A stretch of DNA of 64,000 nucleotides from CAZAAW01 sp964483325 (GTDB lineage: Bacteria; Pseudomonadota; Alphaproteobacteria; Rhizobiales; Kaistiaceae): the NCBI GenBank assembly GCA_964483325.1, contig CAZAAW010000004.1:62001-126000 (forward strand). Direction: 5' to 3'. The first letter of the stretch is position 1. The number at the start of each line of letters is the position of its first letter. Positions 26,404-34,078 of this stretch are shown here, in pieces. Below the pieces are notes generated by a model. That model was not told the origin of the DNA, made no database searches, and saw nothing but the letters and a program-made list of their open reading frames with translations. Both the position numbers and the translations under genes were made by a program.

Positions 26404-28173
26404 ATGGCCCTTCGCCCCCGCCACGCGCCGTCCCCGCCCCAGCGCTCCGAGCTGGCGGCGACGCTTCTCTCCTATCGCCGCGCCTTTGTCGGCATCGGCG
26501 CCATCAGCGGCGTGGTCAATATCCTCGCCCTGACCGGGCCGTTCTTCATGCTCCAGGTCTACGACCGGGTCATTCCGAGCCACAGCGTCTCGACCCTTGT
26601 CGGCCTCGCCATCCTGGTGCTCGGTCTCTTCGCCTTCCAGGCGGCGCTGGAGATGGTGCGCGGCCGCGTCGTCACCCGTATCGGCGTCGCCCTCGATGCC
26701 GCCGTCAGCCCGCGCATCTACCGCGCCATCGTCGAGCTGCCGCTGCGCATGCGCATGGGCGGCGACGGGCTGGAGCCGGTGCGCGACCTCGATGCCGTGC
26801 GCAGCTTCGTTTCCGGCACCGGACCGCTGGCCTTCTTCGACCTGCCCTGGATGCCGCTCTATCTCGGCATCTGCTTCCTGTTCCATCCGCTGATCGGCGT
26901 CACGGCGCTGATCGGCGCGCTGATCCTCGGCGGCCTCGCCGGCCTCACCGAAGTGCTCAGCCGCGCGCCGATCCGCACCGCCTCGCGCTTCGCCGCGACG
27001 CGCAGCCAGCTCGCCGAGGAAAGCCGGCGCAATGCCGAGGTGCTGCGCGCCATGGGCCTCGGCCCGGCCATGGCCGACCGCTGGGCGGAAGCCAACGGCA
27101 GATATCTGGCGGCGCAGGCGCGCGCCGGCGACGTCGCCGGCGGCCTCGGCGCGCTGTCGCGCACCTTCCGCCTCATCCTCCAGTCGACGCTGCTCGCCGT
27201 CGGCGCGGTGCTGGTCATCCGCCAGGAAGCCTCGGCCGGCATCATGATCGCCAGCTCGATCATGATGACCCGTGCCCTCGCCCCGGTGGAGCTCGCCATC
27301 GCCAACTGGCGCGGCTTCATCGCCGCCCGCTTCAGCTGGAGCCGCCTTGCTGCGCTCCTCGCCGCCATCCCGGCGGAGAAGGAACCGCTGCCCTTGTCGG
27401 CGCCGGTCGCGGCGCTGACGCTGGAGGGTGTGGCGCTGGTGCCACCCGGCGCCAGCGAACCGAATGTCCGCGGCGTCACGCTCGCCCTCAAGGCCGGCGA
27501 CGGCCTCGGCATCATCGGGCCGGCCGCTTCCGGTAAGTCGTCGCTCGCTCGCGCCATGGTCGGCATCTGGCCGCCGGCGATCGGCCAAGTGCGCCTCGAC
27601 GGCGCCACGCTCGACCAGTGGAAGCCGGAAATCCTCGGCCGCTCCATCGGCTACCTGCCGCAGGCGGTCGACCTCCTCGCCGGCACGATCGCCGAGAACA
27701 TCGCCCGCTTCCGGCCGGACGCCGATCCGGCCGCCATCGTCGCCGCCGCCAAGACCGCCGGCGTGCACGACCTGATCGTCCGCCTGAAGTCCGGCTACGA
27801 CACGCCCGTCGGCGAAGGCGGCTCCGGCCTTTCCGCCGGACAGCGCCAGCGCGTCGCCCTCGCCCGGGCGCTCTATGGCGAGCCGTTCCTCGTCGTGCTC
27901 GACGAGCCCAATTCCAACCTCGACGCTGACGGCGAAATCGCCCTGGCGCAGGCGATCGCCAGCGTGCGCAAGCGCGGCGGCATCGCCGTCGTCATCGCCC
28001 ACCGGCCGAGCGTCCTGGAGGTGCTGAACAAGGTGCTGGTGATGGCCGAGGGCAGCGTGCGCGCCTTCGGCGCCAAGGAGGACGTCCTTCCGAGGGTCCT
28101 GCGCAAGGAGCCGGCGCCGCAGCCGGCCGCCGCCCCGCTGCGGGTCGTCGCCGGCCAGGAGCCGGTCCGGTGA
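26404..28173 (+). CDS. Type I secretion system ABC permease/ATPase (PrtD-like)
   Basis: 589 residues, usual length for PrtD-type exporters. Membrane domain at about 20-320 (LTGPFFMLQVYDRVIPSHS is a family signature). ATPase: Walker A GPAASGKSSLARAM at about 371, signature GLSAGQRQRVALARALY at about 475, Walker B LVVLDEPNSNLDADGE at about 494, H-loop VVIAHRPSVLE. Exports proteins with C-terminal signals, often RTX proteins. GTGA overlap with the HlyD gene. 270 bases upstream hold no gene and no obvious PHO box. The heparinase-RTX protein at 3.5-6.1 kb is a plausible cargo, but linkage is loose. Confidence 0.92.
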   Translation: MALRPRHAPSPPQRSELAATLLSYRRAFVGIGAISGVVNILALTGPFFMLQVYDRVIPSHSVSTLVGLAILVLGLFAFQAALEMVRGRVVTRIGVALDAAVSPRIYRAIVELPLRMRMGGDGLEPVRDLDAVRSFVSGTGPLAFFDLPWMPLYLGICFLFHPLIGVTALIGALILGGLAGLTEVLSRAPIRTASRFAATRSQLAEESRRNAEVLRAMGLGPAMADRWAEANGRYLAAQARAGDVAGGLGALSRTFRLILQSTLLAVGAVLVIRQEASAGIMIASSIMMTRALAPVELAIANWRGFIAARFSWSRLAALLAAIPAEKEPLPLSAPVAALTLEGVALVPPGASEPNVRGVTLALKAGDGLGIIGPAASGKSSLARAMVGIWPPAIGQVRLDGATLDQWKPEILGRSIGYLPQAVDLLAGTIAENIARFRPDADPAAIVAAAKTAGVHDLIVRLKSGYDTPVGEGGSGLSAGQRQRVALARALYGEPFLVVLDEPNSNLDADGEIALAQAIASVRKRGGIAVVIAHRPSVLEVLNKVLVMAEGSVRAFGAKEDVLPRVLRKEPAPQPAAAPLRVVAGQEPVR

Positions 28174-29471
28174 GCGAGCCACGGGCGGTCGACCGCTCCA
28201 TCCGCCGCCACCTGATCGCCGGCGGCCTGCTCGCCGGCCTGCTGGTCATCGGCGCCGGCGGCTGGGCGGCGACGACGCAGCTGTCGGGCGCCGTCATCGC
28301 CCCAGGCACGATCGTCGTCGAAAGCTACGAGAAGCGCGTCCAGCATCCCACCGGCGGCATCGTCGCCGCCCTCAAGGTGCGCGACGGCGATGCCGTCCAT
28401 GCCGGCGATCTGCTGGTGCGGCTCGACGCCACAATCCCCGAGGCCAATCTCGCCGTCGTCACCCGGACCCTCAACGAGCTTGCCGCCGACCGCGCCCGGC
28501 TGGAAGCCGAACGCGATGGCGCCGACGCTTTGTCCTTCCCGCCGGAGCTCACGGCGGCGGCCGGCAGCGACGCCGAGGCGGGCCGTCTCGTCGCGGCCGC
28601 CGCGGCGCTCTTCGCCGCCCGCCGGACCGCGCTCGACGGCCAGAAGGCGCAGCTGCGCGAAGGCGTGACGCAGCTCCGGCAGGAGATCGAGGGGCTGGAG
28701 GCCCAGCACGCCGCAACCGAGCGCCAGGCGGCGCTGGTGAATGCCGACCTCGCCAATGTCGAGGATCTCTTCAAGCGCGACCTCGTGCCGGTGCAGCGCC
28801 TGACCGACCTGCGCCGCGAGGCGGCGCGCCTTGCCGGCGAAGCCGGGCGGCTGACGGCGGCAGTGGCCGAGGCGCGCGGCCGGATCGCCGAGACCGAGCT
28901 CAAGATCATCCAGCTCGACCAGGACCGGCAGACCGAGGTGCTGAAGGAGCTGCGCGAGACCGAGGCGAAGATCGGCGAATACACCGAGCGCCGCGTCGGC
29001 GCCGAGGACGAGCTGCGCCGCATCGACATCCGCAGCCCGCAGGACGGCATCGTGCATGAACTGGCGGTTCACACCGTCGGCGGTGTCGTCGCGCCGGGCG
29101 ACACGCTGATGCTGATCGTGCCCGCCACCGACATCCTCGCCATCGACGCCCGCATCGCGCCGCAGGATGTCGACCAGATCTTCGTCGGCCAGCGCGCCGT
29201 CCTGCGCCTGACGGCCTTCAACCAGGCCGTGACCCCCGAGTTCAACGGCACGGTGACGCGCGTCTCGGCCGATCTCGTGGAGGACCCGAACGGCGCCTCC
29301 GCCTACTACCTCGTGCGCATCGCCCTCGATGCCTCAGCCGATCTCGGCCGGCTCAAGCTGGTGCCGGGCATGCCGGCGGAAGTACATGTCCAGACGGGAG
29401 AGCGGACGGCGCTCTCCTACTTCGTCAAGCCGCTGACCGACCAGATCGCCCGCGCCTTCCAGGAGCAATAG
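28170..29471 (+). CDS. HlyD-family membrane fusion (adaptor) protein of type I secretion
   Basis: 433 residues. One N-terminal membrane helix (LIAGGLLAGLLVIGAGGWAA), then a lipoyl half VIAPGTIVVESYEKRVQHPT with GIVAALKVRDGDAVHAGDLL, a long alpha-helical hairpin (about 110-270, rich in Glu/Arg/Leu), and the returning strand IRSPQDGIVHELAVHTVGG. Links the inner membrane ABC exporter to an outer membrane channel. Overlaps the exporter gene by 4 bases. No TolC-like gene follows, so the outer membrane partner is elsewhere. Confidence 0.93.
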   Translation: MSEPRAVDRSIRRHLIAGGLLAGLLVIGAGGWAATTQLSGAVIAPGTIVVESYEKRVQHPTGGIVAALKVRDGDAVHAGDLLVRLDATIPEANLAVVTRTLNELAADRARLEAERDGADALSFPPELTAAAGSDAEAGRLVAAAAALFAARRTALDGQKAQLREGVTQLRQEIEGLEAQHAATERQAALVNADLANVEDLFKRDLVPVQRLTDLRREAARLAGEAGRLTAAVAEARGRIAETELKIIQLDQDRQTEVLKELRETEAKIGEYTERRVGAEDELRRIDIRSPQDGIVHELAVHTVGGVVAPGDTLMLIVPATDILAIDARIAPQDVDQIFVGQRAVLRLTAFNQAVTPEFNGTVTRVSADLVEDPNGASAYYLVRIALDASADLGRLKLVPGMPAEVHVQTGERTALSYFVKPLTDQIARAFQEQ

Positions 29472-29478
29472 ACGCCGA

Positions 29479-29910
29479 TCAGGCGTCGGCCGGCACCTTG
29501 GTCTGGCAGAGCCCGCACAGGCCGTGCATCTCGACATGCGCCTCCGACAGGCGGAAGGCGCTTTCCGTCGCCGACTTGCTGAGAGCCGGCGCGATACGCT
29601 TCATCGGGATCTCGGTGACGGTGCCGCACCGGTCGCAGATCGCGAAGGCGACCTCCTCGGCATGCGGTCCATGATCGCAGAAGAGATAGGCGTTCAGCGA
29701 TTCGATGCGATGCACCAGGCGGAACTCGATCAGCTTCTCCAGCGCCCGGTAGACCTGCGGCGGCGCGCGCACGCCCTCGCCGGCTGTCTGGTCGAGGATC
29801 TGGTAGGCGCTGAGCGGCTTTCCCGCCGCGCGCAGCACGCCCAGCACCGCCGTCTGGTTCTTGGTCAGCGTCGCGGTATGGGCGGAATGGTCGTGCATGA
29901 CATTGTCCAT
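29479..29910 (-). CDS. zur: Zinc uptake regulator, Fur family (Zur)
   Basis: 143 residues from the ATG at 29910; another ATG four codons later is equally possible. Winged helix TKNQTAVLGVLRAAGKPLSA, then VRAPPQVYRALEKLIEFRLV. Zinc sites: FCDHGPHAEEVAFAICDRCG and HVEMHGLCGLC give the two Cys pairs plus His ligands. With zinc bound it represses the divergent transporter operon through the dyad at 29998-30011. Convergent with the hlyD gene, 7 bases away. Confidence 0.92.
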   Translation of the reverse strand: MDNVMHDHSAHTATLTKNQTAVLGVLRAAGKPLSAYQILDQTAGEGVRAPPQVYRALEKLIEFRLVHRIESLNAYLFCDHGPHAEEVAFAICDRCGTVTEIPMKRIAPALSKSATESAFRLSEAHVEMHGLCGLCQTKVPADA

Positions 29911-29997
29911 CTTCGCGCCGGAGCGGGCCGGCGGCGGATTTTCACAAGATAGCAGCAAAGCGCCGCGGCATGGAATCTTCCGGCTTGCCTTGCACGT

Positions 29998-30011
29998 TAT
30001 GATATAACATA
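29998..30011. promoter_or_regulatory. Zur box between zur and the zinc transporter operon
   Basis: TATGATATAACATA, a dyad (TATG-TATA-CATA core, two mismatched positions) inside GTTATGATATAACAT. It fits the alphaproteobacterial Zur operator (ATGTTATA-ATAACAT type) and sits in the divergent intergenic region, so it can control both directions. Confidence 0.8.
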
Positions 30012-30047
30012 TTGTCGCCGACCCGCCCCTTCAATGAGACACGGCCC

Positions 30048-30173
30048 ATGCCATCCGGTGCGCCCGCCCGTCTTTCCGCCTTGCGCAGTTCCGCCCTCGA
30101 CCGGCTGATCATTGCTGTCCTCGCCGCCGCCTGCCTGTGGGTCGCGACGGCCTGGGCGCTGGGATGGCTGTGA
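30048..30173 (+). CDS. Candidate 41-residue membrane microprotein of the zinc operon
   Basis: ATG at 30048 opens a 41-codon frame: MPSGAPARLSALRSSALDRL, then a single hydrophobic helix LIIAVLAAACLWVATAWALG, ending WL. Its stop overlaps the znuC start region (ATG at 30164), so the two would be coupled. It lies directly after the Zur box. Ribosome site is weak. No homologue recognised; it could also just be leader sequence. Confidence 0.42.
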   Translation: MPSGAPARLSALRSSALDRLIIAVLAAACLWVATAWALGWL

Positions 30174-30916
30174 CAATGGCCGCCGCCGTCGAACTGCACG
30201 ACCTGACCGTCGCCTATCGCCGCCATGTGGCCGTCGCCGGCCTTTCCGGCTGCTTTGTCGCCGGTTCGCTGACGGCGCTGGTGGGGCCGAACGGCGCCGG
30301 CAAGTCGACGCTGCTGAAGGCCATCGTCGGCATGGTGCGGCCGCATGCCGGGCGGATCGGCCTGACCGGCATCAGGCGGGCCGACATCGCCTATCTGCCG
30401 CAGATCAGCGATCTCGACCGCTCCTTTCCCATCTCCGTCCTCGATCTCGTCTCGCTCGGCGCCTGGCGACGCACCGGCCCGTTCAGGCGCGTCGGCCGCG
30501 CTGATCTCGCCCGGGTCGAGGCGGCCATTGCCGAGGTCGGCCTCGCCGGCCTGGAGGACCGCGTCATCGGCACGCTCTCCGGCGGTCAGCTGCAGCGCGC
30601 CCTCTTCGCGCGGCTGCTGCTGCAGGATGCCGGCCTGCTCCTGCTCGACGAACCGTTCACGGCGATCGACCTGCGCACCCAGGCGGACCTCCTGCGGCTG
30701 ATCGCTTCCTGGCACCGCGAAGGCCGGACCGTCATCGCCGCGCTGCACGATATCGACATCGTCCGCGAGCATTTCCCGCAGACGCTGCTTCTGGCGCGCG
30801 AGCCGGTCGCCTGGGGCGACACAACCCATGTCCTCACCAGCGCCAATCTGGTTGCGGCGCGTGAGCTCAGCGACGCCTTCGATGCGCCTGCGCTTCCAGA
30901 ACGCCGGGCCGCCTGA
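30164..30916 (+). CDS. znuC: Zinc ABC transporter ATP-binding protein (ZnuC/AztA type)
   Basis: 250 residues from the ATG at 30164 (a second ATG four codons later is possible). Walker A VGPNGAGKSTLLKAIVGMV, signature GTLSGGQLQRALFARLLL, Walker B GLLLLDEPFTAIDL, H-loop VIAALHDIDIVREHF. The order ATPase-permease-binding protein equals that of aztABC in Paracoccus, so AztA is an alternative name. First transporter gene after the Zur box. Confidence 0.9.
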   Translation: MAVTMAAAVELHDLTVAYRRHVAVAGLSGCFVAGSLTALVGPNGAGKSTLLKAIVGMVRPHAGRIGLTGIRRADIAYLPQISDLDRSFPISVLDLVSLGAWRRTGPFRRVGRADLARVEAAIAEVGLAGLEDRVIGTLSGGQLQRALFARLLLQDAGLLLLDEPFTAIDLRTQADLLRLIASWHREGRTVIAALHDIDIVREHFPQTLLLAREPVAWGDTTHVLTSANLVAARELSDAFDAPALPERRAA

Positions 30917-30926
30917 GTCCCCAAGC

Positions 30927-31796
30927 ATGAATGTCTATGACGTCCTGGTGGCGCCGTTCATCGACTACGGCTTCCTGCGCCGTGCCCTCGTCGGCTGCCT
31001 CGCCCTTGCCTTCGGCACCGGGCCGCTCGGCGTGATCCTCGTCCTGCGGCGCATGAGCCTCGTCGGCGATGCCATGTCGCATGCCATCCTGCCGGGCGTC
31101 GCCATCGGCTTTCTCGCCGCCGGGCTGTCGCTCACGGCGATGATGCTGGGCGGGCTGGTGACCGGCCTCGCCGTGGCGCTGCTGGCCGGCCTGGTGGCGC
31201 GCGTCACGACGCAGCGCGAGGATGCCAGCTTCGCCGCCTTCTACCTCGTGTCGCTGGGCCTCGGCGTCCTGCTCGTGTCGGTGCGCGGCTCCAATATCGA
31301 CCTCCTGCACATCCTGTTCGGCAATGTGCTGGCGCTCGACGATGCCTCGCTTCTCCTCACCACCGGTGTCGCCACGCTGACCATGGCCGGCCTGGCGCTC
31401 ATCTACCGGCCGCTGGTGGCGGAATGCCTCGACCCAGGCTTCCTGCGCGTCATGGGCGGCGGCGCCGCCGTCCACCTGGTCTTTCTGGCGCTTGTGGTCC
31501 TCAATCTCGTCGGCGGCTTCCAGGCGCTCGGCACGCTGATGGTCGTCGGCCTGATGATGCTGCCCGCCGCCGCGGCGCGCTTCTGGTCCGAATCCGTCGC
31601 CGGACAGATGCTGATCGCCGTTGCCGGCGGGATCATCGCCAGCATCGCCGGCCTCCTCGTCTCCTATCACTATGCGCTCCCCTCCTCCCCGGCGATCATC
31701 CTGGCCGCCGGGCTGATCTACCTCCTGTCGATCCTGTTCGGACGCCGCGGTGGACTTCTCGCCGGCGCCCTTGCGTCCCGTCGCCTCACCTACTGA
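30927..31796 (+). CDS. znuB: Zinc ABC transporter permease (ZnuB/AztB type)
   Basis: 289 residues from the ATG at 30927; the frame is open further upstream inside znuC but MNVYDVLVAPFIDYGFLRRA is the usual start of the family. About 8 membrane helices; RRMSLVGDAMSHAILPGVAIG is the ABC-3 permease signature. 10 bases after znuC. Confidence 0.93.
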   Translation: MNVYDVLVAPFIDYGFLRRALVGCLALAFGTGPLGVILVLRRMSLVGDAMSHAILPGVAIGFLAAGLSLTAMMLGGLVTGLAVALLAGLVARVTTQREDASFAAFYLVSLGLGVLLVSVRGSNIDLLHILFGNVLALDDASLLLTTGVATLTMAGLALIYRPLVAECLDPGFLRVMGGGAAVHLVFLALVVLNLVGGFQALGTLMVVGLMMLPAAAARFWSESVAGQMLIAVAGGIIASIAGLLVSYHYALPSSPAIILAAGLIYLLSILFGRRGGLLAGALASRRLTY

Positions 31797-31807
31797 TCGG
31801 AGCCACC

Positions 31808-32761
31808 ATGCTCACTCGCCGTACAGTTCTCGCCCTCGCGGCTCTCGCCGCCGCCATCCCCTTCGCCGCCGCGCGCGCCGACGATGCGCCGCTGAAGGTC
31901 GTCGCGACCTTCTCCATCCTCGCCGACATGACCAAGGTCATCGGCGGCGATGCCGTTGCCGTCACCACGCTGGTCGGCCCGGACGGCGATGCCCATGTCT
32001 ACGAGCCGACTCCGGCCGACGCGCAGGCGCTTGCGGCGGCATCGCTGCTGGTCAGCAACGGGCTCGGCTTCGAAGCCTGGCTGCCGCGCCTCGTCGACGC
32101 CTCCGGCTTCGCCGGCAAGACGGTCGTCGCCTCGACCGGCGTCACGCCCCGCCCCTTTACCGAAGAGGAGGAGCATCACGAGCACGAGGCCGAAGCCAAT
32201 CATGATCATGCGGGACACGATCATGGCAGTGTCGACCCGCATGCCTGGCAGGACCTCGCCAATGGCGTGCTCTATGCCCGCACTATCGGCGCGGCGCTGG
32301 CCGCCGCCGACCCGGCCCATGCCGACGACTACAAGGCGCGGACCGAGACCTATGTCGCGCAGCTCGAGGCGCTCGACACGCAGGTCAAGGCCGCCTTTGC
32401 CACCATCCCGCAGGACCGGCGCCGCGTCGTCACCACGCATGACGCGTTCGGCTATTTCGGCGCTGCCTACGGCATCGAGTTCATTGCCCCGGAAGGCATT
32501 TCCACGGAAAGCGAGGCGTCCGCCGCCGACGTGGCGCGCATCATCGACCAGATAAAGGCCGAAGGGATTTCCGCTGCCTTCGTCGAGAACATCACCAATT
32601 CGCGGCTTCTGGAGCAGATCGCCAGGGAGACCGGCGCCAGCATCGGCGGCGCTCTCTATTCGGACGCCCTGTCGCCGGCCGATGGACCAGCGGCGACCTA
32701 TGTGGCGATGTTCGAGTGGAACACCACCCAGCTTACCAAGGCGCTGGCGCCCAATAGCTGA
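31808..32761 (+). CDS. znuA: Periplasmic zinc-binding protein (ZnuA/AztC type)
   Basis: 317 residues from the ATG at 31808 (GGAG upstream). Signal peptide LALAALAAAIPFAAARA. Cluster A-I fold: VVATFSILADMTKVIGGD, metal-ligand His in GDAHVYEPTPAD, then an acidic His-rich loop EEEEHHEHEAEANHDHAGHD that is typical of zinc rather than manganese binders, VTTHDAFGYFGAAYG and FVENITNSRL. Closes the operon; a strong terminator follows. Confidence 0.93.
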   Translation: MLTRRTVLALAALAAAIPFAAARADDAPLKVVATFSILADMTKVIGGDAVAVTTLVGPDGDAHVYEPTPADAQALAAASLLVSNGLGFEAWLPRLVDASGFAGKTVVASTGVTPRPFTEEEEHHEHEAEANHDHAGHDHGSVDPHAWQDLANGVLYARTIGAALAAADPAHADDYKARTETYVAQLEALDTQVKAAFATIPQDRRRVVTTHDAFGYFGAAYGIEFIAPEGISTESEASAADVARIIDQIKAEGISAAFVENITNSRLLEQIARETGASIGGALYSDALSPADGPAATYVAMFEWNTTQLTKALAPNS

Positions 32762-32780
32762 CTTTCTGCCGATCACTGAC

Positions 32781-32812
32781 GGGCGCCCGCCAGTCGGGCG
32801 CCCATTTCTTTT
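32781..32812 (+). terminator. Rho-independent terminator after the zinc operon
   Basis: GGGCGCCCG (32781-32789), 5-base loop, CGGGCGCCC (32795-32803), then ATTTCTTTT. Perfect 9-base GC stem with a T-rich tail 20 bases after the znuA stop. Confidence 0.85.
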
Positions 32813-32857
32813 CAGCATTGGCCGAAAACCGCCGTTTTCCCCCTGATTGACGCGCAA

Positions 32858-32871
32858 TGAAACCGGTTACA
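32858..32871. promoter_or_regulatory. LacI-family operator before the sugar ABC operon
   Basis: TGAAACCGGTTACA, a near-perfect palindrome with central CCGG, the classic LacI-family operator form (TGNAACCGGTTNCA). It is 56 bases before the binding-protein start. The LacI-type gene at 37.5 kb in the same operon is the natural candidate to bind it. Confidence 0.75.
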
Positions 32872-32926
32872 TTCTTCCCGTGCTTGGCCGCGAGGAGGAA
32901 GCGCCGGGCGCAAAGGGAGGAAGAAC

Positions 32927-33946
32927 ATGCTTCGTAAGGTTGCCTTGGCGGCCATCGTCGCCCTGTCGCTTGCGCCGGCCGCGCAGGCGCAGCAGAAATT
33001 CGTCATCGGCCTCAGCAACGGCTTCGTCGGCTCCGAGTGGCGCACCCAGATGATCGAGGAGGCCCAGGCGGCCGCCGCGGCCTGGAAGGACAAAGGCGTC
33101 GATGTCGAGGTCGTCGTCCAGAGCGCCAATGTCGACGTGCAGGGCCAGATCGGCCAGGTGCGCAACTTCATCAGCCAGGGCGTCAACGCCATCATCATCA
33201 ATCCGAACAGCCCGACGGCGTTCGATCCGGTCTTCGCCCAGGCCAAGGCGGCCGGCATCCTGGTGATCGCCACCGACGCGGAGGTGTCGTCGCCCGACGC
33301 CATCTATGTCGGCATCGACCAGAAGGCCTGGGCCATGGCCTCGGCCGAATGGCTGGCCAAGACGCTAGGCGGCAAGGGCAATGTCGTCGCCATCAACGGC
33401 ATCGACGGCAACCCGGCCAACACCATGCGCGTCGAAGGCTATCGTGAGGTCTTCGCCAAGTATCCCGACATCAAGCTTCTGAACGAGGCCAACGCCAACT
33501 GGGACAATGCCCAGGGCCAGCAGACGATGCAGAACCTGCTCGCCACCTATCCCGACATCAACGGCGTCTGGGTGCAGGACGGCATGGCAGACGGCGCCTG
33601 GCGCGCCATTCTCGCCTCGCCGCAGAAGGACAAGATCGCCGCCACCGGCGAGATCCGCCGCGATTTCCTTGGCGCCTGGGCCGAGCAGCAGCTCAATTCC
33701 GGCGCCTCGGTCAACCCGCCCGGTGTCATGGCCAGCGCCCTCAATGTCGCCGTCTGGCGCCTGATGGGCAAGGAGTTCAAGGACGGCGTGTTCGGCGGCG
33801 TCTACGGCAATGCCATCTACCTGCCGATCCCGTTCGTCGATAATACAAATCTTGCCGCCACGCTGGAGGCAGCTAAAGATAAGCCCGGCTACTGGTCGGT
33901 GACCTCGTCGTTGTCGATCGACGAAGCCGCCCAGTTCTTCAAGTAA
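32927..33946 (+). CDS. Periplasmic sugar-binding protein of a ribose-type ABC transporter
   Basis: 339 residues, strong ribosome site GGGAGGAAG before the ATG. Signal peptide ALAAIVALSLAPAAQAQ. Type I periplasmic binding fold: FVIGLSNGFVGSEWRTQMIE, IIINPNSPTAFDPVFAQAK, VVAINGIDGNPANTMRVEGY, GVWVQDGMADGAW. Cluster B (RbsB-like). Ligand is probably a monosaccharide or polyol; which one cannot be told. Confidence 0.92.
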   Translation: MLRKVALAAIVALSLAPAAQAQQKFVIGLSNGFVGSEWRTQMIEEAQAAAAAWKDKGVDVEVVVQSANVDVQGQIGQVRNFISQGVNAIIINPNSPTAFDPVFAQAKAAGILVIATDAEVSSPDAIYVGIDQKAWAMASAEWLAKTLGGKGNVVAINGIDGNPANTMRVEGYREVFAKYPDIKLLNEANANWDNAQGQQTMQNLLATYPDINGVWVQDGMADGAWRAILASPQKDKIAATGEIRRDFLGAWAEQQLNSGASVNPPGVMASALNVAVWRLMGKEFKDGVFGGVYGNAIYLPIPFVDNTNLAATLEAAKDKPGYWSVTSSLSIDEAAQFFK

Positions 33947-34002
33947 GCGCGGCAGCGACCGCCGGTCTCTGGGGAGAGGTGCCGGGTCCGTGGCGCGGGC
34001 GC

Positions 34003-34039
34003 TAGACGGGGCTTGCCGCCTGACGGCAAGCCCCGTCTA
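34003..34039 (+). other. Very strong intercistronic hairpin between binding protein and ATPase genes
   Basis: Perfect 16-base arms TAGACGGGGCTTGCCG (34003-34018) and CGGCAAGCCCCGTCTA (34024-34039) around CCTGA. Followed by ACAACCCC, not by T, so it is more likely an RNA 3'-end stabiliser giving high binding-protein expression than a full terminator. Confidence 0.7.
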
Positions 34040-34078
34040 ACAACCCCAGTCTGCTGTCGAGACTTGAGGAGAGCGCGG

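Noticed and set aside
26320..28182. A 620-codon minus-strand frame opposite the type I exporter
   Set aside because: The plus strand has all ABC motifs; the minus frame is Asp/Gly/His/Arg-rich shadow sequence.
34003..34039. Intrinsic terminator
   Set aside because: The stem is very strong but no T-run follows on either strand and the operon continues immediately.
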